A stretch of 64,000 nt of DNA, from positions 5,120,227-5,184,226 of the forward strand of contig NZ_JAUSVL010000001.1 in the NCBI RefSeq assembly GCF_030814695.1, in the 5' to 3' direction. This document shows positions 26,984 through 36,400 of this stretch, piece after piece. Source of the DNA: Oligosphaera ethanolica. Its GTDB lineage: Bacteria > Verrucomicrobiota > Lentisphaeria > Oligosphaerales > Oligosphaeraceae. Within the stretch, counting starts at the first letter, position 1, and each line of letters begins with the position of its first letter. The notes below the pieces were generated by a model. The model was not told where the DNA came from. It saw nothing but the letters and a program-made list of their open reading frames with translations, and did no database searches. The position numbers were made by a program, and so were the translations under genes.

Positions 26984-28327
26984 ATGACGGATTACCTTGC
27001 CTCTTTGTCCTCTTTTGCCGCCACTGAACGCGTCGCGGCCCTGCAGCAGCTGAGCGGCCAGACGGCCTTCCCGGCGGAACGCGACTGGGTGAACATGCAC
27101 ATCCACACTTTCTTCTCCTACAACGGCGAGGGCTGGTCGCCATCACGCGTGGCCTACGAAATGAAGAAGCTGGGCATCTACGCCGCCGCCGTCTGCGATT
27201 TCGATGTCCTTCAGGCGCTGGACGAATACCTCGCCGCCAGTGACCTATTGCGCCTGCGCGCCGCCGTCGGCTTTGAAAGCCGCGTCTTCTTCCGCGAATA
27301 CGCCACGCAAGAAATCAACTCGCCCGGCGAACCCGGCGTCTTCTACTTCATGGGCATGGGCTTTGTCCGTCAGCCACCGACCGGCAGCAATGCCGCTGCG
27401 GTGTTTGCCGACATGCTCAAGCAGTCCCACGCACGCAATCGCGCCGTCATCGACCGCGTCAACCGCAAGCTCGGCTCTTGGCAACTCGACTATGATCGTG
27501 ACGTCCTGCCCCTGACGCCGGACAAAAATGCCACCGAGCGCCATATCATCGCCGCCTTCAACCAGAAGGCCCTGGACCACTTTGGCAGCGCCACCGCCGC
27601 CGCCGCCTTCTGGGCCGCACTCTTCAACGCCGACCAGCAGGAGCTCGCCCTGAAAATCCAGGACCGCAATGCCTTCAACGAGTACCTGCGCGGCAAACTC
27701 ATCAAGCGGGGTGGCATCGGCTATGAACAACCGACGGACAAGACCTTCCCCGCCCTGGACAGCGTCATCGCCATGATCAAAGAATGTCGCGCCATTCCCA
27801 TGAGCGCCTGGCTGGACGGCAGCAGCGCTGGCGAAAGCAAGCCCGAAGAACAGCTCGCATGCCTCGCCGCCAAAGGCGTCGCCGCAGTTAACATCATCCC
27901 CGACCGTAACTGGAACTTCAAAGACCCGGCCGTCAAGGCCGAGAAGGTCGCCGCACTGAAACGTTATGTCGAGGCCGCACAGGCACTCAACATGCCCATC
28001 AATGTCGGCACCGAAGGCAACAAGCCCGGCCAACGCCTGGTTGACGATTTCGCCAGCGAGGCCCTCAAGCCCTTCCACCAGACTTTCCTGGAAGGCGCCC
28101 AGATCATCGTCGGCCACACCCGACTACTGCGCTATGCCGACTTCTCCTACATTGACCCCGACACCCAGGGCCTCTTCGCCTGCCAGGCCTGCCGGAACCG
28201 CCTCTTCGCCGCTGTCGGCGCCCTGCCCGCTCCCGACGCCGCCACCCGCAACAAACTGACCGCCATGGGCGCCAGCAAAGCCTTCGCCTACCTTCAGGAC
28301 AGCGCCAAGGCCGGCCAATGGCGCTAA
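26984..28327 (+). CDS. PHP-domain metal-dependent hydrolase
   Basis: A 447-residue protein. The PHP motif NMHIHTFFSYNGEG puts metal-binding histidines at 39 and 41, followed by AAVCDFD (the acidic motif 2) and the VGFESRVFF motif. Late motifs VGTEGNKPG and VGHTRLLRYAD fit the remaining metal ligands. It is much longer than histidinol-phosphatase-type PHP proteins. ATG 26984 is chosen over TTG 26972 because GGAG at 26974-26977 fits it. It lies 94 bases before rhaA on the same strand, so a role in the same sugar pathway is plausible but unproven. It is transcribed divergently from the kinase gene. Confidence 0.75.
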   Translation: MTDYLASLSSFAATERVAALQQLSGQTAFPAERDWVNMHIHTFFSYNGEGWSPSRVAYEMKKLGIYAAAVCDFDVLQALDEYLAASDLLRLRAAVGFESRVFFREYATQEINSPGEPGVFYFMGMGFVRQPPTGSNAAAVFADMLKQSHARNRAVIDRVNRKLGSWQLDYDRDVLPLTPDKNATERHIIAAFNQKALDHFGSATAAAAFWAALFNADQQELALKIQDRNAFNEYLRGKLIKRGGIGYEQPTDKTFPALDSVIAMIKECRAIPMSAWLDGSSAGESKPEEQLACLAAKGVAAVNIIPDRNWNFKDPAVKAEKVAALKRYVEAAQALNMPINVGTEGNKPGQRLVDDFASEALKPFHQTFLEGAQIIVGHTRLLRYADFSYIDPDTQGLFACQACRNRLFAAVGALPAPDAATRNKLTAMGASKAFAYLQDSAKAGQWR

Positions 28328-28421
28328 ACGGACGCTGACGAGACAACGCCGTTTCAACGTACAAAACCCGTACCCTGCCGATAGTTCCTTCACTTTCATT
28401 CATCAGAGCCAAGGAGTAACC

Positions 28422-29699
28422 ATGCTTCCCGAACTGCCCCGCGAACAGATCGAAAAACGCTATGACGACGCCCGCAGCCAATTCCGCGCCATCGGCGTGG
28501 ACACGGACAAGGCCCTCGACACTCTCAGCAACGTGCCCATTTCCCTGCATTGCTGGCAGGGCGACGACGTTCGCGGCTTCGAAGTCCACGACAGCAGCGT
28601 CAGCGGCGGCGGCATCATGGCCACCGGCAATTACCCCGGGCCCGCCACCGACGCCACCATGCTCCGCCAGGACGCAGAAAAGGCCATGAGCCTCATCCCC
28701 GGCAAGAACCGCTTCAATCTCCACGCTATCTACGCCGAAACCAACGGTAAGGTTGTCGATCGCGATCAGATCGGCCCCGAGCATTTCGCCCGCTGGATGG
28801 ACTGGTCCAAAAAACGCAACATTCCCCTGGATTTCAACCCGACCTTCTTCGCCCACCCCAAAGCCAATGACGGCTACACGCTGTCCCACGCCGACGCCGG
28901 CATTCGCCGCTTCTGGATCAACCACGACAAGGCCTGCCGCCGCATCGCCGAAGCCATGGGCCGCAATCAAGGCACGCCCTGTGTGGTCAACCACTGGGCG
29001 CCCGATGGTCACAAAGACCAGCCCGTCGACCGCAAAGGACCCCGTCAGCGCCTCATGCAATCCTTGGACGACATTTTCGCCGAGTCCATCGACCCGGCCT
29101 TCTGCAAAGATGCCGTTGAATGCAAACTCTTCGGTATCGGCAGTGAAGACTACGTCGTCGGCTCGCACGAATTCTACATGGGCTACGCCCTCACCCGCAA
29201 GATCATGCTCTGCCTCGACATGGGCCATTTCCACCCCACCGAGACCATACATGACAAGATCTCGTCCATCTTCTGCTTCAAGAACGAGCTGCTGCTCCAC
29301 GTCAGCCGCGCCATCCGCTGGGACAGCGACCACGTCGTCATCCTCAATGACGACATCCGCAACCTCTTCCAGCAGATTGTCCGCGGCGACTACCTGAGCA
29401 AGACCAACATCGCGTTGGACTTCTTTGACGCCAGCATCAACCGCATCGGCGCCTGGGTGGTTGGCACCCGCGCCGCCAAGAAGGGCCTGCTCTGCGCCCT
29501 CCTGGAGCCCACGGCCATGCTCAACGACTTCGAAAACAATGGCGACGGCGCCATGAAGCTGGCCATGCTCGAAGAGCTCAAGACCTACCCGGTCGGTGCC
29601 GTTTGGGATATGTTCTGCCTCAAATATGGCATGCCCGCCGGTAGTAGCTGGATCAACAGCATGACCAGCTACGATCGCGACGTCATCCGCAAACGCTAA
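28422..29699 (+). CDS. rhaA: L-rhamnose isomerase
   Basis: A 425-residue enzyme converting L-rhamnose to L-rhamnulose, close to the E. coli length of 419. Diagnostic blocks include VPISLHCWQGDDVRGFE, FNLHAIYAE, LDFNPTFFAHPKANDGYTLSH, WINHDKACRRIAE, CLDMGHFHPTE (metal site), HVSRAIRWDSDHVV and the C-terminal WINSMTSYDRDVI. AAGGAG precedes the ATG. No rhaB or rhaD gene is in the window; the PHP-domain gene upstream is the only near partner. A terminator-like hairpin follows. Confidence 0.95.
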   Translation: MLPELPREQIEKRYDDARSQFRAIGVDTDKALDTLSNVPISLHCWQGDDVRGFEVHDSSVSGGGIMATGNYPGPATDATMLRQDAEKAMSLIPGKNRFNLHAIYAETNGKVVDRDQIGPEHFARWMDWSKKRNIPLDFNPTFFAHPKANDGYTLSHADAGIRRFWINHDKACRRIAEAMGRNQGTPCVVNHWAPDGHKDQPVDRKGPRQRLMQSLDDIFAESIDPAFCKDAVECKLFGIGSEDYVVGSHEFYMGYALTRKIMLCLDMGHFHPTETIHDKISSIFCFKNELLLHVSRAIRWDSDHVVILNDDIRNLFQQIVRGDYLSKTNIALDFFDASINRIGAWVVGTRAAKKGLLCALLEPTAMLNDFENNGDGAMKLAMLEELKTYPVGAVWDMFCLKYGMPAGSSWINSMTSYDRDVIRKR

Positions 29700-29727
29700 G
29701 CACCACCCGCATCGCGTCGTTAGTGGC

Positions 29728-29781
29728 GCCCCGCCGTTTCACTGGTGACCAATCACAGCCGTGACGCAGCGGGGCATTTTT
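29728..29781 (+). terminator. Terminator after rhaA
   Basis: A long imperfect stem: GCCCCGC at 29728 pairs with GCGGGGC at about 29769-29775, extended by CGTTTCAC/GTGACG, and is followed by ATTTTT. Confidence 0.55.
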
Positions 29782-29817
29782 CCCTCACCCTTGATCTTCT
29801 GCAGCCGAATCACCATC

Positions 29818-30366
29818 ATGCCCACACCCTACATCATCACCGTCATGTCCCACGACCGCGTCGGCATCGTCGCCGACGTCACCCACGCCGTCCGCTCGCT
29901 GCAAGGCAATCTCGAAGACATGAGTCAAACCGTGATTCGCGGCTACTTCACCATGATCCTCCTGGCGCAGTTTCCCGACGGCACGGGCGAAGACGCCCTC
30001 CGCAAAGCCTTCCGCGCCATCACTTCCCTCCGCGACTGTGAAATCGGCATCAAGCCTTTCATCGTCGACGAAGATGAAAACGCCGACAGCAGCGGCGACA
30101 ATCTTTACGTCCTCACCGCCTCCGGCCCGGACAGCATCGGCCTGGTCGATACCCTCGCCGAGTACCTCCGCCAAAAAAATATCAACATCGTCGATCTCAG
30201 CACCAAGTCCGCCAACGGCCAGTACACCATGATGTTCCTGGTCAGCCTGCCGGAAAACAGCGACGTCGGCAAACTCAAACGCAGCCTGCAGATCGCCGTC
30301 GAAAACATCGGCCTCAGCGTCGGCCTCCGCCACCAGGCACTCTTCCGCGCCGCCAACGAAATCTGA
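29818..30366 (+). CDS. Protein with two ACT domains (GcvR-like)
   Basis: A 182-residue protein made of two ACT domains. The first (residues 4-75) begins YIITVMSHDRVGIVADVTHAV; the second (residues 97-175) has LYVLTASGPDSIGLVDTLAEYL. This is the size and layout of glycine-cleavage repressor GcvR and related amino-acid-sensing regulators. There is no DNA-binding motif. ATG 29818 is preferred to the GTG at 29761, which lies within the preceding terminator. The frame ends where a 9-bp array begins. The ligand and partner are unknown. Confidence 0.75.
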   Translation: MPTPYIITVMSHDRVGIVADVTHAVRSLQGNLEDMSQTVIRGYFTMILLAQFPDGTGEDALRKAFRAITSLRDCEIGIKPFIVDEDENADSSGDNLYVLTASGPDSIGLVDTLAEYLRQKNINIVDLSTKSANGQYTMMFLVSLPENSDVGKLKRSLQIAVENIGLSVGLRHQALFRAANEI

Positions 30367-30493
30367 TCCGACCGATCCGACCGATCCGACCGATCCGACC
30401 GATCCGACGACTTGATCAGTCCGATCTGTCCGATCCGACCGATCCGACCGACTTGATCAGTCCGATCCGACCGATCAGTCCGATCAGTCCGCG
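30364..30493. repeat. 9-bp tandem array (CCGACCGAT)n abutting the insertion sequence
   Basis: About fourteen 9-bp units starting at the stop codon of the ACT-domain gene and ending seven bases before the left inverted repeat of the insertion sequence. It marks the left edge of the accessory island. Confidence 0.9.
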
Positions 30494-30499
30494 ACAAAA

Positions 30500-31670
30500 G
30501 GGTGCAATTCCCAAAAGTGGGTAGCGCCTCTGCAGCCAGGCCATTGAGTAAATCGGCGTAGAACATGTTCCAGTTGTTGGTTTTAAGCTGACACCGCAGG
30601 TGGAGTGCCGCCTCCGCGTTCTCCAGCTTCCAGAACGTGCCCGCACCTTTGATTCTCAGGTTCACGATTCTGCGCACGGCGCTTTCAATCGCTCCAGAGC
30701 CAATCGGCTGTTTCTCTCTGCTGAGCCTGGCATAGTCAATTGCCGACATGTTGGTTTTGAAATACGCATATTCTCGCCTGATGACCGCGTTGCCACGCCG
30801 TCTTGATTTGGCCAGTTCAGCAAGGAACACTGCGGGAGGAGCCTTCTTGAGCAGTTTTTTCATGTTGTCGAGCACGCGCGCTTCTCGATCAGGCTTGCAA
30901 ACGTCTTAGCCTCCGCGACGCTTGCAAGATGCTCGACCGCGTGGTAGTAGTCAAGGCACGTTGACACGCGCGCCCTGTCGATGCCGACTTCTTCGATAAT
31001 CTGGTCGATCCTGTTCCATATCCATTTTGCGCCGTCGCCCAGGAACGTGATTGACTTTGCGTCCTGCGCGCCCATCGCCCTGAGCTCCGCCACCAGCAGC
31101 CGAGTGATGTCCTCCGGGCCGCCGATGGTGCCGTCGCAGCGTTCAAGTCCCTTGCGCATTTTCCGGCCCTCGGCGTCCAGTTCGTAGATGATGAACAGCT
31201 TCGGTTCACGCCAGTCGGCGACATAGGTATGATAGCCCTTGGCGGTCTTGCGCCCGCGCTTGTTCGTTCGTATGAGGACGCGCCCCCCGTCCATGGCGAC
31301 CGCGAGTCTTTTTCCATCGGCCTCGTTGCTCACACGAAGACAAGCGAGCCGTCGTTCCCTCGCTTTCAGGGAAGCATGACTGACAGCCCGGCTGATCGTG
31401 CCGACGCGCTTGGCCGAAATGTCCCGGCCCCGTAAGCGCAACGCATTGGACGCCTCTTCGTAGGAGTCTCGCAGCCCTTCCAGCGTGACATCCTCGCACA
31501 AAGCGGGCGAAGCGCCGGCAAGGACGCCTAACAAAAGCAAAGCGGGAAACCTGCCTGTGCTCGCCACGCCGCGTCTACCCGTGCCGCGCTTGCGCCCGCG
31601 ACGCTTCTCATTTACGGGCAGATAGTAGGCCGCGGTAATCGAGGTATACTTCCCATGCTTGAGCTGAATT
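30500..31670 (-). mobile_element. ISKra4/ISLre2-like insertion sequence, copy 1 (truncated)
   Basis: Begins with the inverted repeat GGGTGCAATTCCCAAAAG at 30500 and is nearly identical to copy 2 at 54772 for about 1.17 kb. It then stops abruptly at 31670 within the sequence GAGCTGAAT, where an IS1634-like element begins. The remaining ~0.7 kb of the element, including its second inverted repeat, is missing on the other side. Confidence 0.85.
30524..31670 (-). pseudogene. Broken DDE transposase of ISKra4-like copy 1
   Basis: Relative to copy 2 the gene has lost one C near 30873 (CGAGCACGCG instead of CGAGCCACGCG), which shifts the frame between TFASLIEKRA and the LDNMKKLL part. Its normal stop is also mutated, so the C-terminus reads on into the satellite array. 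The 5' end is cut by the neighbouring element. Recognisable motifs remain: FLGDGAKWIWNRIDQI, CLDYYHAVEHL and the C-terminal PIGSGAIESAVRRIVNLRIKG. It is inactive. Confidence 0.8.
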
Positions 31671-31841
31671 AGAACTTTCCCAACGGGTGAGACTATACAC
31701 CAAACAACGTGTTTACCCACGGATGGCGGTTGATTTAGGGTTTCAAGTCACTTTTCGCCCTAATTTCACCCAGTGTGGCACCACCCAAGTACTGTTTTTG
31801 CAACAAAATAATCGACATATTGCTTGAATGCGCGCTTTTTT

Positions 31842-31873
31842 TATAGTCTAATATATGCTATATTTAGACTATA
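31842..31873 (+). promoter_or_regulatory. Palindrome upstream of the IS1634-like transposase
   Basis: Perfect 10-base arms TATAGTCTAA and TTAGACTATA separated by 12 bases, 16 bases upstream of the transposase start. The TATAGTCT half-site is also the inner end of both terminal inverted repeats, so the transposase may bind here and repress or activate its own expression. Confidence 0.45.
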
Positions 31874-31889
31874 TAGAAAGGATCGCACC

Positions 31890-33389
31890 ATGCCAATACC
31901 CCAAGCAATACTGTCGGTGAAGAGGCCCGTCAACACGGTAGTGATCGCCTATGGGAAAGACAAGAGGCTGTTCGCCGTAAGGCAGCGGATAGGATGCAAA
32001 AATGTCGAAGGCAGGCATATTCCGGTGAATGGCCCGACTATCGGGCATATCGTGGACGGACACTATGTTCCGCTTTCGTCCGATGCAATACATGATGTGG
32101 CGTTTTCCTGCGTTGACATGAAGGACTGGGCAGGCATCATTTTTTCTGAAACGGTGTTTTCTGACATCCTTCAGGAATTGCAGGCAGTGTATTCAGCTGA
32201 CGATTCCCTCGCTATCTACGCCATTTCAATGCTGCGCGTGTGCACGCCCGGAATAAAGGACTTTGAACTGAAGGAGGCCTACGACGACAGTTTTCTGTCT
32301 GAACTGCATCCCGGCATCGCACTTTCAAGGAATACAGTTTCACGTTTTCTGAACAACCTTGGCAAGGCCTGCTCGAGGATAACACTTTTCATGAGGAACC
32401 GCACGGCAAAAGTCGGAATGGACCATCATCTGCTCGTGGACGGAACACTGAAATCTGACGAGTCGCGGGTCAATTCGCTTTCGGATTATTCCAGAAAAGC
32501 CATCACCAAGGGCACGCGGGACATTTCCGTCCTCTATGCGTTTGACCTTGAAAAGATGGAGCCGGTCTGCTCCAAGTGTTTCCCGGGCAATATGCTTGAT
32601 CTCACCGCCTATGAGTCGTTCATAAGGGAGAATGGCATCACCAGCGGAATCATCGTCGCAGACAAGGGCTTCCCGGCGGATGCGGCAGAGCCATGCTTCA
32701 GCGAAAGGCCCGAGCTCCATTACCTGAATCCCATCAAGAGAAATTCCAAGCTGATAGAAACGCACCACCTGCTTGCGTTCAGCGCAATCCTCATGGGCCG
32801 CGAGGGTGTGACCTTCAGGAAGGAAAAGTGCATAGGGAAGAGCAAGTGGCTTTACTCGTTCAGGGATGCGGCAAGGGCGGCGAAAGAGGAGAAAGACTGG
32901 CTGCATCGCGCCCGGAAAAACAGCACGTATGATCTGGACAGCTTCAGGGAAAAGCAGAAGTCTTTTGGCACAGTGGTGCTGGAAAGTGACCTTGACCTCG
33001 CCCCAGAGATAATCTACAAGGCCTACGAGGACCGATGGGAAATAGAAATCGTGATGAGATATTACAAGTCTGCCTGTAAATTTGACGAGACAAGGGTGCA
33101 GGATGACTATTCCGTAATCGGAAGCGAGTTCTGTGACTTTCTTGCAACGGTGCTGACGTTCCGTCTGATAAATGCCTTTGACAGGGCTGGACTGTTCGAG
33201 AAGATGACCTTCAGTAAGATCATGTCAGTCTTAAGGCGCGCCAAGAAGACTAGGCTGCCCGGCGAGGAATGGCGTCTTGTCAAACTTAACCCGACACATG
33301 TGGAGCTGCTTAGGAAACTTGGGCTCCTTCCCAAACCGGAGGAGCCACCCAAAAGGAAACGTGGTCGGCCGCGAAAAGCCGTGATATAG
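31890..33389 (+). CDS. IS1634/IS4-family DDE transposase
   Basis: A 499-residue, apparently intact transposase. The catalytic triad is visible as D in LLVDGT, D in IVADKGF and E in DRWEIE, the last in the YEDRWEIEIVMRYYK signature of IS4-superfamily enzymes. The C-terminus is a basic AT-hook-like KRKRGRPRK. A TTG-initiated frame begins at 31824, but ATG 31890 has GAAAGGA at the right distance. Base composition differs from the host genes, supporting recent arrival. Confidence 0.85.
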   Translation: MPIPQAILSVKRPVNTVVIAYGKDKRLFAVRQRIGCKNVEGRHIPVNGPTIGHIVDGHYVPLSSDAIHDVAFSCVDMKDWAGIIFSETVFSDILQELQAVYSADDSLAIYAISMLRVCTPGIKDFELKEAYDDSFLSELHPGIALSRNTVSRFLNNLGKACSRITLFMRNRTAKVGMDHHLLVDGTLKSDESRVNSLSDYSRKAITKGTRDISVLYAFDLEKMEPVCSKCFPGNMLDLTAYESFIRENGITSGIIVADKGFPADAAEPCFSERPELHYLNPIKRNSKLIETHHLLAFSAILMGREGVTFRKEKCIGKSKWLYSFRDAARAAKEEKDWLHRARKNSTYDLDSFREKQKSFGTVVLESDLDLAPEIIYKAYEDRWEIEIVMRYYKSACKFDETRVQDDYSVIGSEFCDFLATVLTFRLINAFDRAGLFEKMTFSKIMSVLRRAKKTRLPGEEWRLVKLNPTHVELLRKLGLLPKPEEPPKRKRGRPRKAVI

Positions 33390-33499
33390 TCTCACCCATT
33401 GGGAAAGTTCTATATAATTAACCCGGATTTTTCGTGACCCCGAAACAGAGTCTAGGTGATATCCGCTGATCCTGGTAATCAAACAGAAAGGTCAATACG

Positions 33500-36400
33500 A
33501 TGGGCCTCTGGGAAATAATCTTCGGCAAAAAGGGCGATCCGGCTTCTTCGTCGGCACAATCAAAGCCTTCACAGGCGTCGTCCGCTGGCGGCCGTCCTTC
33601 ATCGCCGGCTCCGGCTCACCCTGCGCCAAGCCTCTCATCTGCTGCTCAGGCGGACGCCCAGACCGACCGCCGCATCCGCGTCTTCATCTCCTCGACTTTC
33701 CGCGACATGATGCGGGAGCGCGACGAAATGATGGCTTATACCTGGCCGCAACTCCGCCGACTCTGCCAAGAGCGCCAGGTGGAGTTCGTTGAGGTGGATC
33801 TGCGCTGGGGCGTCACCGAAGCGCAGAGCACCCGCAAAGAGACGCTCAAGCTCTGCCTGGATGAGATCCGCGCCTGCCGGCCATATTTCATCGGCATCCT
33901 GGGCGAGCGCTATGGGTGGACGCCGCCCGCCGCCGCCTTCACGCCCGACTTGCAGGAAGAGCAGCCCTGGGTCGGAAAACTCAAGGGCCGGAGCGTCACC
34001 GAAATGGAGATTCTCCACGGCGTGCTGAACAATCCCAAGATGGCCGGCCGGGCCTTTTTCTACTTCCGCGATCCCGCCTATGCCCATAGCCGGGGAGCCG
34101 ACTTCCTCTCCGAGACTCCCGCCGATGCCCAGAAACAGACTGACCTAAAGGCGGTCATCCGCACCGCCTGCACGGCGAAGAACATCCCCCTGCTGGAACC
34201 CTACGCCACGCCCAAGGAATTGGCGTCCCAGGTTCTGACCCAACTCTCCGCCGCCATCAATGCCCAATTCCCGGCCGACCAGCTTCCCGACTCGCTCGCC
34301 CGCGAAGCCAACAGCCACGAGGCCTACGCCCAAAGTCGCCGCCGCACCTACATCGGACGCCCGGAGTATTACCAGCGTCTGGACCGGCATGCCGCAGGCG
34401 ATGGCGGCCCGCTCATTCTGCTGGGCGAGTCCGGCAGCGGCAAGTCCGCGCTCCTTGCTAACTGGCTCAAGCATTGGCGCGATGCCCACAAAAACGACTT
34501 CGTTTTCCAGCACTACATCGGCAGCACCGCCGACAGTGCCGACCACATTTCCTTGGTCCGCCGTCTGGCGCAGGAAATCAAACGCTGGACGGGCGACCCG
34601 GATGAAATCCCTGCCAAACCCGAGGAACTGCTGCGTGACTTTCCTCTCTGGCTCGCCAAGGCCAGGGCCAAGGCCCAGAAGGATGGCGTGCGTTGCATCC
34701 TCGTGCTGGATGCCCTCAACCAGCTCCAAGACAAAGACCAGGCCCATTCGCTTCATTGGCTCCCGGAACATTCCTTCAACGGCCCACTGCGGCTGTTCAC
34801 CTCCACCCTGTCCGGCGCGGCTCAGGCGGCCGCCGAAGCCCGCCGGTGGGAGAAACTGACCGTCGAGCCCCTGAACCCCACCGAGCGCGATGGCATGATC
34901 AACCATTACCTCGCCCGCTACGGCAAGAAACTGGATGACCGTCACCGCCGGATCCTGATCGCCGCTCCCCAGACCGCCAATCCGCTCTATCTGAAGATCG
35001 TGCTGGATGAACTGCGCATCACCGGCACCTTCGAAGGGCTGGAGGCCCGCATCCGGGAATATCTGGCCGCCGCCGACATCCCCGCGCTGTTGGGCAAAGT
35101 CCTGGCCCGCTGGCAACGGGATTACAACCGCGACTGCCCCAATCTGGTCGGCCAGACCCTGGGCCTGATCTTTGCCGCCCGCCGGGGATTGGCGGAATCG
35201 GAACTGCTGGAGCTGCTCAAACCCGCCGGCCAGCCCCAACTCCCCCAGGCGCTCTGGTCGCCCTTCCGCGCCGCGGTGGATGAGTTTCTCATCAGCCGCG
35301 ATGAGGTTCTGACCTTCGCCCATGACTACCTCCGCCTGGCCGTGGAGCAGGCCTTCGCCAACGACCTGGACACCCTCGACGCCCTACGCCTGCGGCTAGC
35401 CGACTACTTCGAGCCGCTGCCGCCCACCCGCCGCACCTGCGACGAACTGCCGTGGCTGCTGGACCAGACCGAATCATTTGTCCGCCTGCGCGCCTGTCTG
35501 CTGAATATTGGCCGATTTCTGCTGATTCGGGAGCGCGAGGGTCAGCAAGGAACCGAGCTTTCGGGCTACTGGGTTGCGCTCAAGGAAGAACGCGCCATGG
35601 GCCAGCCCTACCTGCAGTCCTTCGATGCTTGGGCTGGAGGCAAGGGTGAAACCACCGCCGTCTCCTACGCCGCGAATAAACTTGCCCTTTTCCTCCATCG
35701 AGCCGCGCTTCATGCGGAGGCCGAACCCCTGATGCGCCGCGCCCTCAAGATCGATGAGCAAAGCTACGGGGAGAACCATCCCTCCGTCGCCATAGACCTC
35801 AACAACCTGGCTATGTTGCTTAAGGCCACCAACCGGCTCGCGGAGGCCGAACCCCTGATGCGCCGCGCCCTCAAGATCGCTGAGCAAAGCTACGGGGAGA
35901 ACCATCCGAACGTCGCCGCTAGCCTCAACAACCTGGCTCAGTTGCTTCAGGCCACCAACCGGCTCGCGGAGGCCGAACCCCTGATGCAGCGCGCCCTCAA
36001 GATCAATGAAACGAGCTACGGGGAGAACCATCCGGACGTCGCCACTAGCCTCAACAACCTGGCTCAGTTGCTTCAGGCCACCAACCGGCTCGCGGAGGCC
36101 GAACCCCTGATGCGCCGCGCCCTCAAGATCGATGAAACGAGCTACGGGGAGAACCATCCGGACGTCGCCAGAGACCTCAACAACTTGGCGGGGTTGCTTC
36201 ATACCACCAACCGGTTCGCGGAGGCCGAACCCCTCATGCGCCGCGCCCTCAAGATCGATGAGCAGAGCTACGGGGAGAACCATCCGGACGTCGCCAGAGA
36301 CCTCAACAACTTGGCTCAGTTGCTTCAGGCCACCAACCGGTTCGCGGAGGCCGAACCCCTTTATCGCCGCGCCCTCAAGATCGCTGAGCAAAGCTACGGG

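Larger units (their letters stand above)
31671..33411 (+). mobile_element. IS1634/IS4-like insertion sequence
   Basis: 1741 bp bounded by 27-bp inverted repeats with one mismatch, reading AGAACTTTCCCAA(C/T)GGG... at 31671 and in reverse ending at 33411. It is lower in GC than the surroundings. It sits in the broken ISKra4-like copy, but the other half of that copy is not on its right, so a deletion accompanied or followed insertion. No clear target duplication is seen. Confidence 0.85.
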
